Assembly (NCBI RefSeq): GCF_963576545.1 | Contig: NW_026870554.1 | Span: 1-64,000 of the forward strand | Reading direction: 5' to 3' | Length of the DNA stretch: 64,000 nucleotides | Source: Limanda limanda | Lineage: Eukaryota; Chordata; Actinopteri; Pleuronectiformes; Pleuronectidae | Shown: positions 1-13,115 of the stretch, piece after piece | Position numbering within the stretch: the first letter of the stretch is position 1 | Layout of the letters: each line of letters begins with the position of its first letter | Notes under the pieces: model-generated | What the model was told of the DNA's origin: nothing | The model's database searches: none | The model's input: the letters and a program-made list of their open reading frames with translations, nothing else | Position numbers and translations under genes: made by a program

Positions 1-476
1 TGGAAGCAATGGTTAACATTTTTACTTTTTCATCACATATCAGCTCGTGTCAGAAAAGCGCTGGAAACAGGGAGATCTGCCGTTTTTTGGAAGAAAAGGT
101 TAAATTCTTGAATTTTTCATCACACATCATCCCAAATGTCACTAAACAGCTGGAAACGGGGAGATAAGCCTTTTTTGGAAGCATTGATTAAGATTTCTGA
201 CTTTTTCATCACATGTCAGCCCAAGTGTCAGAAAAGCGTTGGAAACAGGGAGATAAGCCTTTTTTGGAAGAAATGGTTAAATTCTTGAATTTTTCATCAC
301 ACATCATCCCAAATGTCACTAAACAGCTGGAAACGGGGAGATAAGCCTTTTTTGGAAGCAATGGTTAACATTTTGACTTTTTCATCACATGTCAGCCCAA
401 GTGTCAGAAAAGCGCTGGAAACAGGGAGATAAGCCTTTTTTGGAAAAAAAGGTTAAATTCTTGAATTTTTCATCAC
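1..476. repeat. Left partial block: V', N, V/N hybrid monomers
   Basis: The window opens inside a V' A-half (TTTTTACTTTTTC, CAGCTCGTGTCAG). An N monomer with the GCGTTGG core follows, and then a hybrid A-half with a V front and an N back. The same ordered trio recurs at about 7977, 17371, 24108, 29067 and 33845. At about 32077 only V' and the GCGTTGG monomer recur, followed by an N monomer. The stretch at 7977-8452 is the full downstream copy at an offset of 7,976 bp. Confidence 0.85.
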
Positions 477-2425
477 ACATCATCCCAAATGTCACTAAAC
501 AGCTGGAAACGGGGAGATAAGCCTTTTTTGGAAGCAATGGTTAACATTTTGACTTTTTCATCACATATCAGCTCCAGTGTCAGAAAAGCGCTGGAAACAG
601 GGAGATCTGCCTTTTTTTGGAAGAAAAGGTTAAATTCTTGAATTTTTCATCACACATCATCCCAAATGTCACTAAACAGCTGGAAACGGGGAGATAAGCC
701 TTTTTTGGAAGCATTGATAAAGATTTCTGACTTTTTCATCACATGTCAGCCCAAGTGTCAGAAAAGCGCTGGAAACAGGGAGATAAGCCTTTTTTGGAAG
801 AAATGGTTAAATTCTTGAATTTTTCATCACACATCATCCCAAATGTCACTAAACAGCTGGAAACGGGGAGATAAGCCTTTTTTGGAAGCATTGATTAAGA
901 TTTCTGACTTTTTCATCACATGTCAGCCCAAGTGTCAGAAAAGCGCTGGAAACAGGGAGATAAGCCTTTTTTGGAAAAAAAGGTTAAATTCTTTAATTTT
1001 TCATCACACATCATCCCAAATGTCACTAAACAGCTGGAAACGGGGACATAAGCCTTTTTTGGAAGCAATGGTTAACATTTTGACTTTTTCATCACATATC
1101 AGCTCCAGTGTCAGAAAAGCGCTGGAAACAGGGAGATCTGCCTTTTTTTGGAAGAAAAGGTTAAATTCTTGAATTTTTCATCACACATCATCCCAAATGT
1201 CACTAAACAGCTGGAAACGGGGAGATAAGGCTTTTTTTGGAAGCATTGATTAAGATTTCTGACTTTTTCATCACATGTCAGCCCAAGTGTCAGAAAAGCG
1301 CTGGAAACAGGGAGATAAGCCTTTTTTGGAAGAAAAGGTTAAATTCTTGAATTTTTCATCACACATCATCCCAAATGTCACTAAACAGCTGGAAACGGGG
1401 AGATAAGCCTTTTTTGGAAGCATTGATTAAGATTTCTGACTTTTTCATCACATGTCAGCCCAAGTGTCAGAAAAGCGCTGGAAACAGGGAGATAAGCCTT
1501 TTTTGGAAGAAATGGTTAAATTCTTGAATTTTTCATCACACATCATCCCAAATGTCACTAAACAGCTGGAAACGGGGAGATAAGCCTTTTTTGGAAGCAT
1601 TGATTAAGATTTCTGACTTTTTCATCACATGTCAGCCCAAGTGTCAAAAAAGCGCTGGAAACAGGGAGATCTGCCTTTTTTTGGAAGAAAAGGTTATATT
1701 CTTGAATTTTTCATCACACATCATCCCAAATGTCACTAAACAGCTGGCAACGGGGAGATAAGCCTTTTTTGGAAGCATTGATTAAGATTTCTGACTTTTT
1801 CATCACATGTCAGCCCAAGTGTCAAAAAAGCGCTGGAAACAGGGAGATCTGCCTTTTTTTGGAAGAAAAGGTTATATTCTTGAATTTTTCATCACACATC
1901 ATCCCAAATGTCACTAAACAGCTGGAAACGGGGAGATAAGCCTTTTTTGGAAGCAATGGTTAACATTTTGACTTTTTTATCAAATATCAGCTCCAGTGTC
2001 AGAAAAGCGCTGGAAACAGGGAGATCTGCCTTTTTTTGGAAGAAAAGGTTAAATTCTTGAATTTTTCATCACACATCATCCCAAATGTCACTAAACAGCT
2101 GGAAACGGGGAGATAAGCCTTTTTTGGAAGGATTGATTAAGATTTCTGACTTTTTCATCACATGTCAGCCCAAGTGTCAGAAAAGCGCTGGAAACAGGGA
2201 GATAAGCCTTTTTTGGAAGAAAAGGTTAAATTCTTGAATTTTTCATCACACATCATCCCAAATGTCACTAAACAGCTGGAAACGGGGAGATAAGCCTTTT
2301 TTGGAAGCAATGGTTAACATTTTGACTTTTTCATCACATATCAGCTCCATTGTCAGAAAAGCGCTGGAAACAGGGAGATCTGCCTTTTTTTGGAAGAAAA
2401 GGTTAAATTCTTGAATTTTTCATCA
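477..2425. repeat. 11-monomer HOR copy 1 (~1,949 bp)
   Basis: This block is defined by an ordered series of rare variants: GATAAAG N monomer, GGGGACATAAG V monomer, AAGGCTTTTTTT, a CAAAAAAG/TTATATTC pair with GCAACGG, and TTATCAAATATC. It ends with CTCCATTG V near 2345. The same series repeats in the next block at an offset of 1,949 bp. One visible difference is GGAAGGATTG at about 2127, where the next copy has GGAAGCATTG. Confidence 0.85.
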
Positions 2426-4374
2426 CACATCATCCCAAATGTCACTAAACAGCTGGAAACGGGGAGATAAGCCTTTTTTGGAAGCAATGGTTAACATTTT
2501 GACTTTTTCATCACATATCAGCTCCAGTGTCAGAAAAGCGCTGGAAACAGGGAGATCTGCCTTTTTTTGGAAGAAAAGGTTAAATTCTTGAATTTTTCAT
2601 CACACATCATCCCAAATGTCACTAAACAGCTGGAAACGGGGAGATAAGCCTTTTTGGAAGCATTGATAAAGATTTCTGACTTTTTCATCACATGTCAGCC
2701 CAAGTGTCAGAAAAGCGCTGGAAACAGGGAGATAAGCCTTTTTTGGAAGAAATGGTTAAATTCTTGAATTTTTCATCACACATCATCCCAAATGTCACTA
2801 AACAGCTGGAAACGGGGAGATAAGCCTTTTTTGGAAGCATTGATTAAGATTTCTGACTTTTTCATCACATGTCAGCCCAAGTGTCAGAAAAGCGCTGGAA
2901 ACAGGGAGATAAGCCTTTTTTGGAAAAAAAGGTTAAATTCTTTAATTTTTCATCACACATCATCCCAAATGTCACTAAACAGCTGGAAACGGGGACATAA
3001 GCCTTTTTTGGAAGCAATGGTTAACATTTTGACTTTTTCATCACATATCAGCTCCAGTGTCAGAAAAGCGCTGGAAACAGGGAGATCTGCCTTTTTTTGG
3101 AAGAAAAGGTTAAATTCTTGAATTTTTCATCACACATCATCCCAAATGTCACTAAACAGCTGGAAACGGGGAGATAAGGCTTTTTTTGGAAGCATTGATT
3201 AAGATTTCTGACTTTTTCATCACATGTCAGCCCAAGTGTCAGAAAAGCGCTGGAAACAGGGAGATAAGCCTTTTTTGGAAGAAAAGGTTAAATTCTTGAA
3301 TTTTTCATCACACATCATCCCAAATGTCACTAAACAGCTGGAAACGGGGAGATAAGCCTTTTTTGGAAGCATTGATTAAGATTTCTGACTTTTTCATCAC
3401 ATGTCAGCCCAAGTGTCAGAAAAGCGCTGGAAACAGGGAGATAAGCCTTTTTTGGAAGAAATGGTTAAATTCTTGAATTTTTCATCACACATCATCCCAA
3501 ATGTCACTAAACAGCTGGAAACGGGGAGATAAGCCTTTTTTGGAAGCATTGATTAAGATTTCTGACTTTTTCATCACATGTCAGCCCAAGTGTCAAAAAA
3601 GCGCTGGAAACAGGGAGATCTGCCTTTTTTTGGAAGAAAAGGTTATATTCTTGAATTTTTCATCACACATCATCCCAAATGTCACTAAACAGCTGGCAAC
3701 GGGGAGATAAGCCTTTTTTGGAAGCATTGATTAAGATTTCTGACTTTTTCATCACATGTCAGCCCAAGTGTCAAAAAAGCGCTGGAAACAGGGAGATCTG
3801 CCTTTTTTTGGAAGAAAAGGTTATATTCTTGAATTTTTCATCACACATCATCCCAAATGTCACTAAACAGCTGGAAACGGGGAGATAAGCCTTTTTTGGA
3901 AGCAATGGTTAACATTTTGACTTTTTTATCAAATATCAGCTCCAGTGTCAGAAAAGCGCTGGAAACAGGGAGATCTGCCTTTTTTTGGAAGAAAAGGTTA
4001 AATTCTTGAATTTTTCATCACACATCATCCCAAATGTCACTAAACAGCTGGAAACGGGGAGATAAGCCTTTTTTGGAAGCATTGATTAAGATTTCTGACT
4101 TTTTCATCACATGTCAGCCCAAGTGTCAGAAAAGCGCTGGAAACAGGGAGATAAGCCTTTTTTGGAAGAAAAGGTTAAATTCTTGAATTTTTCATCACAC
4201 ATCATCCCAAATGTCACTAAACAGCTGGAAACGGGGAGATAAGCCTTTTTTGGAAGCAATGGTTAACATTTTGACTTTTTCATCACATATCAGCTCCATT
4301 GTCAGAAAAGCGCTGGAAACAGGGAGATCTGCCTTTTTTTGGAAGAAAAGGTTAAATTCTTGAATTTTTCATCA
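2426..4374. repeat. 11-monomer HOR copy 2 (~1,949 bp)
   Basis: This is a tandem copy of the preceding 11-mer with the same marker order (GATAAAG near 2665, GACATAAG near 2994, GCAACGG near 3696, TATCAAATATC near 3699+200, CTCCATTG near 4293). A private one-base deletion leaves T5 instead of T6 at about 2651-2655. It explains why the large-scale offset to the downstream copy changes from 7,976 to 7,977 bp. Confidence 0.85.
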
Positions 4375-7300
4375 CACATCATCCCAAATGTCACTAAACA
4401 GCTGGAAACGGGGAGATAAGCCTTTTTTGGAAGCATTGATTAAGATTTCTGACTTTTTCATCACATGTCAGCCCAAGTGTCAGAAAAGCGCTGGAAACAG
4501 GGAGATAAGCCTTTTTTGGAAGAAATGGTTAAATTCTTGAGTTTTTCATCACACATCATCCCAAATGTCACTAAACAGCTGGAAACGGGGAGATAAGCCT
4601 TTTTTGGAAGCATTGATTAAGATTTCTGACTTTTTCATCACATGTCAGCCCAAGTGTCAAAAAAGCGCTGGAAACAGGGAGATCTGCCTTTTTTTGGAAG
4701 AAAAGGTTATATTCTTGAATTTTTCATCACACATCATCCCAAATGTCACTAAACAGCTGGCAACGGGGAGATAAGCCTTTTTTGGAAGCATTGATTAAGA
4801 TTTCTGACTTTTTCATCACATGTCAGCCCAAGTGTCAAAAAAGCGCTGGAAACAGGGAGATCTGCCTTTTTTTGGAAGAAAAGGTTATTTTCTTGAATTT
4901 TTCATCACACATCATCCCAAATGTCACTAAACAGCTGGAAACGGGGAGATAAGCCTTTTTTGGAAGCAATGGTTAACATTTTGACTTTTTCATCACATAT
5001 CAGCTCCAGTGTCAGAAAAGCGCTGGAAACAGGGAGATCTGCCTTTTTTTGGAAGAAAAGGTTAAATTCTTGAATTTTTCATCACACATCATCCCAAATG
5101 TCACTAAACAGCTGGAAACGGGGAGATAAGCCTTTTTTGGAAGCATTGATTAAGATTTCTGACTTTTTCATCACATGTCAGCCCAAGTGTCAGAAAAGCG
5201 CTGGAAACAGGGAGATAAGCCTTTTTGGAAGAAATGGTTAAATTCTTGAATTTTTCATCACACATCATCCCAAATGTCACTAAACAGCTGGAAACGGGGA
5301 GATAAGCCTTTTTTGGAAGCATTGATTAAGATTTCTGACTTTTTCATCACATGTCAGCCCAAGTGTCAGAAAAGCGCTGGAAACAGGGAGATAAGCCTTT
5401 TTTGGAAGAAATGGTTAAATTCTTGAATTTTTCATCACACATCATCCCAAACGTCACTAAACAGCTGGAAACGGGGAGATAAGCCTTTTTTGGAAGCATT
5501 GATTAAGATTTCTGACTTTTTCATCACATGTCAGCCCAAGTGTCAAAAAAGCGCTGGAAACAGGGAGATCTGCCTTTTTTTGGAAGAAAAGGTTATATTC
5601 TTGAATTTTTCATCACACATCATCCCAAATGTCACTAAACAGCTGGAAACGGGGAGATAAGCCTTTTTTGGAAGCAATGGTTAACATTTTGACTTTTTTA
5701 TCAAATATCAGCTCCAGTGTCAGAAAAGCGCTGGAAACAGGGAGATCTGCCTTTTTTTGGAAGAAAAGGTTAAATTCTTGAATTTTTCATCACACATCAT
5801 CCCAAATGTCACTAAACAGCTGGAAACGGGGAGATAAGCCTTTTTTGGAAGCATTGATTAAGATTTCTGACTTTTTCATCACATGTCAGCCCAAGTGTCA
5901 GAAAAGCGCTGGAAACAGGGAGATAAGCCTTTTTTGGAAGAAAAGGTTAAATTCTTGAATTTTTCATCACACATCATCCCAAATGTCACTAAACAGCTGG
6001 AAACGGGGAGATAAGCCTTTTTTGGAAGCAATGGTTAACATTTTGACTTTTTCATCACATATCAGCTCCATTGTCAGAAAAGCGCTGGAAACAGGGAGAT
6101 CTGCCTTTTTTTGGAAGAAAAGGTTAAATTCTTGAATTTTTCATCACACATCATCCCAAATGTCACTAAACAGCTGGAAACGGGGAGATAAGCCTTTTTT
6201 GGAAGCATTGATTAAGATTTCTGACTTTTTCATCACATGTCAGCCCAAGTGTCAAAAAAGCGCTGGAAACAGGGAGATCTGCCTTTTTTTGGAAGAAAAG
6301 GTTATATTCTTGAATTTTTCATCACACATCATCCCAAATGTCACTAAACAGCTGGCAACGGGGAGATAAGCCTTTTTTGGAAGCATTGATTAAGATTTCT
6401 GACTTTTTCATCACATGTCAGCCCAAGTGTCAAAAAAGCGCTGGAAACAGGGAGATCTGCCTTTTTTTGGAAGAAAAGGTTATTTTCTTGAATTTTTCAT
6501 CACACATCATCCCAAATGTCACTAAACAGCTGGAAACGGGGGAGATAAGCCTTTTTTGGAAGCATTGATTAAGATTTCTGACTTTTTCATCACATGTCAG
6601 CCCAAGTGTCAGAAAAGCGCTGGAAACAGGGAGATAAGCCTTTTTTGGAAGAAATGGTTAAATTCTTGAGTTTTTCATCACACATCATCCCAAATGTCAC
6701 TAAACAGCTGGAAACGGGGAGATAAGCCTTTTTTGGAAGCATTGATTAAGATTTCTGACTTTTTCATCACATGTCAGCCCAAGTGTCAAAAAAGCGCTGG
6801 AAACAGGGAGATCTGCCTTTTTTTGGAAGAAAAGGTTATATTCTTGAATTTTTCATCACACATCATCCCAAATGTCACTAAACAGCTGGCAACGGGGAGA
6901 TAAGCCTTTTTTGGAAGCATTGATTAAGATTTCTGACTTTTTCATCACATGTCAGCCCAAGTGTCAAAAAAGCGCTGGAAACAGGGAGATCTGCCTTTTT
7001 TTGGAAGAAAAGGTTATTTTCTTGAATTTTTCATCACACATCATCCCAAATGTCACTAAACAGCTGGAAACGGGGAGATAAGCCTTTTTTGGAAGCAATG
7101 GTTAACATTTTGACTTTTTCATCACATATCAGCTCCAGTGTCAGAAAAGCGCTGGAAACAGGGAGATCTGCCTTTTTTTGGAAGAAAAGGTTAAATTCTT
7201 GAATTTTTCATCACACATCATCCCAAATGTCACTAAACAGCTGGAAACGGGGAGATAAGCCTTTTTTGGAAGCATTGATTAAGATTTCTGACTTTTTCAT

Positions 7301-7976
7301 CACATGTCAGCCCAAGTGTCAGAAAAGCGCTGGAAACAGGGAGATAAGCCTTTTTTGGAAGAAATGGTTAAATTCTTGAATTTTTCATCACACATCATCC
7401 CAAATGTCACTAAACAGCTGGAAACGGGGAGATCAGCCTTTTTTGGAAGCATTGATTAAGATTTCTGACTTTTTCATCACATGTCAGCCCAAGTGTCAGA
7501 AAAGCGCTGGAAACAGGGAGATCTGCCTTTTTTTGGAAGAAAAGGTTATATTCTTGAATTTTTCATCACACATCATCCCAAATGTCACTAAACAGCTGGA
7601 AACGGGGAGATAAGCCTTTTTTGGAAGCATTGATTAAGATTTCTGACTTTTTCATCACATGTCAGCCCAAGTGTCAGAAAAGCGCTGGAAACAGGGAGAT
7701 AAGCCTTTTTTGGAAGAAATGGTTAAATTCTTGAATTTTTCATCACACATCATCCCAAATGTCACTAAACAGCTGGAAACGGGGAGATAAGCCTTTTTTG
7801 GAAGCATTGATTAAGATTTCTGACTTTTTCATCACATGTCAGCCCAAGTGTCAAAAAAGCGCTGGAAACAGGGAGATCTGCCTTTTTTTGGAAGAAAAGG
7901 TTATATTCTTGAATTTTTCATCACACATCATCCCAAATGTCACTAAACAGCTGGAAACGGGGAGATAAGCCTTTTT
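4375..7976. repeat. Mixed HOR segment with short 3-monomer duplication
   Basis: The segment contains CTTGAGTTTTT near 4537, CCCAAACGTC near 5450, TATCAAATATC near 5697 and CTCCATTG near 6066. The pair of CAAAAAAG monomers (TTATATTC then TTATTTTC, with GCAACGG between) occurs at 6160-6515 and again at 6694-7050, an offset of 534 bp (three monomers). In the downstream copy of this region this duplication is absent and one monomer is inserted elsewhere, so the two copies changed independently after duplication. It also has a T5 tract near 5222 and a five-G run near 6538. Confidence 0.8.
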
Positions 7977-8210
7977 TGGAAGCAATGGTTAACATTTTTA
8001 CTTTTTCATCACATATCAGCTCGTGTCAGAAAAGCGCTGGAAACAGGGAGATCTGCCGTTTTTTGGAAGAAAAGGTTAAATTCTTGAATTTTTCATCACA
8101 CATCATCCCAAATGTCACTAAACAGCTGGAAACGGGGAGATAAGCCTTTTTTGGAAGCATTGATTAAGATTTCTGACTTTTTCATCACATGTCAGCCCAA
8201 GTGTCAGAAA

Positions 8211-8226
8211 AGCGTTGGAAACAGGG
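8211..8226 (+). other. Best CENP-B-box-like variant (AGCGTTGGAAACAGGG)
   Basis: Here the A-half core has T in place of C, so the run CGTTGGAAAC matches the CENP-B box exactly over ten bases. Remaining differences are the first two Ts and one G of CGGG. The same variant starts at 235, 8211, 17605, 24343, 29301, 32311 and 34079. Each time it is the monomer directly after a V' (CTCGTGTCAG) monomer, so it is an HOR-linked marker inherited by duplication and not a set of independent mutations. Confidence 0.6.
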
Positions 8227-11200
8227 AGATAAGCCTTTTTTGGAAGAAATGGTTAAATTCTTGAATTTTTCATCACACATCATCCCAAATGTCACTAAAC
8301 AGCTGGAAACGGGGAGATAAGCCTTTTTTGGAAGCAATGGTTAACATTTTGACTTTTTCATCACATGTCAGCCCAAGTGTCAGAAAAGCGCTGGAAACAG
8401 GGAGATAAGCCTTTTTTGGAAAAAAAGGTTAAATTCTTGAATTTTTCATCACACATCATCCCAAATGTCACTAAACAGCTGGAAACGGGGAGATAAGCCT
8501 TTTTTGGAAGCAATGGTTAACATTTTGACTTTTTCATCACATATCAGCTCCAGTGTCAGAAAAGCGCTGGAAACAGGGAGATCTGCCTTTTTTTGGAAGA
8601 AAAGGTTAAATTCTTGAATTTTTCATCACACATCATCCCAAATGTCACTAAACAGCTGGAAACGGGGAGATAAGCCTTTTTTGGAAGCATTGATAAAGAT
8701 TTCTGACTTTTTCATCACATGTCAGCCCAAGTGTCAGAAAAGCGCTGGAAACAGGGAGATAAGCCTTTTTTGGAAGAAATGGTTAAATTCTTGAATTTTT
8801 CATCACACATCATCCCAAATGTCACTAAACAGCTGGAAACGGGGAGATAAGCCTTTTTTGGAAGCATTGATTAAGATTTCTGACTTTTTCATCACATGTC
8901 AGCCCAAGTGTCAGAAAAGCGCTGGAAACAGGGAGATAAGCCTTTTTTGGAAAAAAAGGTTAAATTCTTTAATTTTTCATCACACATCATCCCAAATGTC
9001 ACTAAACAGCTGGAAACGGGGACATAAGCCTTTTTTGGAAGCAATGGTTAACATTTTGACTTTTTCATCACATATCAGCTCCAGTGTCAGAAAAGCGCTG
9101 GAAACAGGGAGATCTGCCTTTTTTTGGAAGAAAAGGTTAAATTCTTGAATTTTTCATCACACATCATCCCAAATGTCACTAAACAGCTGGAAACGGGGAG
9201 ATAAGGCTTTTTTTGGAAGCATTGATTAAGATTTCTGACTTTTTCATCACATGTCAGCCCAAGTGTCAGAAAAGCGCTGGAAACAGGGAGATAAGCCTTT
9301 TTTGGAAGAAAAGGTTAAATTCTTGAATTTTTCATCACACATCATCCCAAATGTCACTAAACAGCTGGAAACGGGGAGATAAGCCTTTTTTGGAAGCATT
9401 GATTAAGATTTCTGACTTTTTCATCACATGTCAGCCCAAGTGTCAGAAAAGCGCTGGAAACAGGGAGATAAGCCTTTTTTGGAAGAAATGGTTAAATTCT
9501 TGAATTTTTCATCACACATCATCCCAAATGTCACTAAACAGCTGGAAACGGGGAGATAAGCCTTTTTTGGAAGCATTGATTAAGATTTCTGACTTTTTCA
9601 TCACATGTCAGCCCAAGTGTCAAAAAAGCGCTGGAAACAGGGAGATCTGCCTTTTTTTGGAAGAAAAGGTTATATTCTTGAATTTTTCATCACACATCAT
9701 CCCAAATGTCACTAAACAGCTGGCAACGGGGAGATAAGCCTTTTTTGGAAGCATTGATTAAGATTTCTGACTTTTTCATCACATGTCAGCCCAAGTGTCA
9801 AAAAAGCGCTGGAAACAGGGAGATCTGCCTTTTTTTGGAAGAAAAGGTTATATTCTTGAATTTTTCATCACACATCATCCCAAATGTCACTAAACAGCTG
9901 GAAACGGGGAGATAAGCCTTTTTTGGAAGCAATGGTTAACATTTTGACTTTTTTATCAAATATCAGCTCCAGTGTCAGAAAAGCGCTGGAAACAGGGAGA
10001 TCTGCCTTTTTTTGGAAGAAAAGGTTAAATTCTTGAATTTTTCATCACACATCATCCCAAATGTCACTAAACAGCTGGAAACGGGGAGATAAGCCTTTTT
10101 TGGAAGGATTGATTAAGATTTCTGACTTTTTCATCACATGTCAGCCCAAGTGTCAGAAAAGCGCTGGAAACAGGGAGATAAGCCTTTTTTGGAAGAAAAG
10201 GTTAAATTCTTGAATTTTTCATCACACATCATCCCAAATGTCACTAAACAGCTGGAAACGGGGAGATAAGCCTTTTTTGGAAGCAATGGTTAACATTTTG
10301 ACTTTTTCATCACATATCAGCTCCATTGTCAGAAAAGCGCTGGAAACAGGGAGATCTGCCTTTTTTTGGAAGAAAAGGTTAAATTCTTGAATTTTTCATC
10401 ACACATCATCCCAAATGTCACTAAACAGCTGGAAACGGGGAGATAAGCCTTTTTTGGAAGCAATGGTTAACATTTTGACTTTTTCATCACATATCAGCTC
10501 CAGTGTCAGAAAAGCGCTGGAAACAGGGAGATCTGCCTTTTTTTGGAAGAAAAGGTTAAATTCTTGAATTTTTCATCACACATCATCCCAAATGTCACTA
10601 AACAGCTGGAAACGGGGAGATAAGCCTTTTTTGGAAGCATTGATAAAGATTTCTGACTTTTTCATCACATGTCAGCCCAAGTGTCAGAAAAGCGCTGGAA
10701 ACAGGGAGATAAGCCTTTTTTGGAAGAAATGGTTAAATTCTTGAATTTTTCATCACACATCATCCCAAATGTCACTAAACAGCTGGAAACGGGGAGATAA
10801 GCCTTTTTTGGAAGCATTGATTAAGATTTCTGACTTTTTCATCACATGTCAGCCCAAGTGTCAGAAAAGCGCTGGAAACAGGGAGATAAGCCTTTTTTGG
10901 AAAAAAAGGTTAAATTCTTTAATTTTTCATCACACATCATCCCAAATGTCACTAAACAGCTGGAAACGGGGACATAAGCCTTTTTTGGAAGCAATGGTTA
11001 ACATTTTGACTTTTTCATCACATATCAGCTCCAGTGTCAGAAAAGCGCTGGAAACAGGGAGATCTGCCTTTTTTTGGAAGAAAAGGTTAAATTCTTGAAT
11101 TTTTCATCACACATCATCCCAAATGTCACTAAACAGCTGGAAACGGGGAGATAAGGCTTTTTTTGGAAGCATTGATTAAGATTTCTGACTTTTTCATCAC

Positions 11201-13115
11201 ATGTCAGCCCAAGTGTCAGAAAAGCGCTGGAAACAGGGAGATAAGCCTTTTTTGGAAGAAAAGGTTAAATTCTTGAATTTTTCATCACACATCATCCCAA
11301 ATGTCACTAAACAGCTGGAAACGGGGAGATAAGCCTTTTTTGGAAGCATTGATTAAGATTTCTGACTTTTTCATCACATGTCAGCCCAAGTGTCAGAAAA
11401 GCGCTGGAAACAGGGAGATAAGCCTTTTTTGGAAGAAATGGTTAAATTCTTGAATTTTTCATCACACATCATCCCAAATGTCACTAAACAGCTGGAAACG
11501 GGGAGATAAGCCTTTTTTGGAAGCATTGATTAAGATTTCTGACTTTTTCATCACATGTCAGCCCAAGTGTCAAAAAAGCGCTGGAAACAGGGAGATCTGC
11601 CTTTTTTTGGAAGAAAAGGTTATATTCTTGAATTTTTCATCACACATCATCCCAAATGTCACTAAACAGCTGGCAACGGGGAGATAAGCCTTTTTTGGAA
11701 GCATTGATTAAGATTTCTGACTTTTTCATCACATGTCAGCCCAAGTGTCAGAAAAGCGCTGGAAACAGGGAGATCTGCCTTTTTTTGGAAGAAAAGGTTA
11801 TATTCTTGAATTTTTCATCACACATCATCCCAAATGTCACTAAACAGCTGGAAACGGGGAGATAAGCCTTTTTTGGAAGCAATGGTTAACATTTTGACTT
11901 TTTTATCAAATATCAGCTCCAGTGTCAGAAAAGCGCTGGAAACAGGGAGATCTGCCTTTTTTTGGAAGAAAAGGTTAAATTCTTGAATTTTTCATCACAC
12001 ATCATCCCAAATGTCACTAAACAGCTGGAAACGGGGAGATAAGCCTTTTTTGGAAGCATTGATTAAGATTTCTGACTTTTTCATCACATGTCAGCCCAAG
12101 TGTCAGAAAAGCGCTGGAAACAGGGAGATAAGCCTTTTTTGGAAGAAAAGGTTAAATTCTTGAATTTTTCATCACACATCATCCCAAATGTCACTAAACA
12201 GCTGGAAACGGGGAGATAAGCCTTTTTTGGAAGCAATGGTTAACATTTTGACTTTTTCATCACATATCAGCTCCATTGTCAGAAAAGCGCTGGAAACAGG
12301 GAGATCTGCCTTTTTTTGGAAGAAAAGGTTAAATTCTTGAATTTTTCATCACACATCATCCCAAATGTCACTAAACAGCTGGAAACGGGGAGATAAGCCT
12401 TTTTTGGAAGCATTGATTAAGATTTCTGACTTTTTCATCACATGTCAGCCCAAGTGTCAGAAAAGCGCTGGAAACAGGGAGATAAGCCTTTTTTGGAAGA
12501 AATGGTTAAATTCTTGAGTTTTTCATCACACATCATCCCAAATGTCACTAAACAGCTGGAAACGGGGAGATAAGCCTTTTTTGGAAGCATTGATTAAGAT
12601 TTCTGACTTTTTCATCACATGTCAGCCCAAGTGTCAAAAAAGCGCTGGAAACAGGGAGATCTGCCTTTTTTTGGAAGAAAAGGTTATATTCTTGAATTTT
12701 TCATCACACATCATCCCAAATGTCACTAAACAGCTGGCAACGGGGAGATAAGCCTTTTTTGGAAGCATTGATTAAGATTTCTGACTTTTTCATCACATGT
12801 CAGCCCAAGTGTCAAAAAAGCGCTGGAAACAGGGAGATCTGCCTTTTTTTGGAAGAAAAGGTTATTTTCTTGAATTTTTCATCACACATCATCCCAAATG
12901 TCACTAAACAGCTGGAAACGGGGAGATAAGCCTTTTTTGGAAGCAATGGTTAACATTTTGACTTTTTCATCACATATCAGCTCCAGTGTCAGAAAAGCGC
13001 TGGAAACAGGGAGATCTGCCTTTTTTTGGAAGAAAAGGTTAAATTCTTGAATTTTTCATCACACATCATCCCAAATGTCACTAAACAGCTGGAAACGGGG
13101 AGATAAGCCTTTTTT

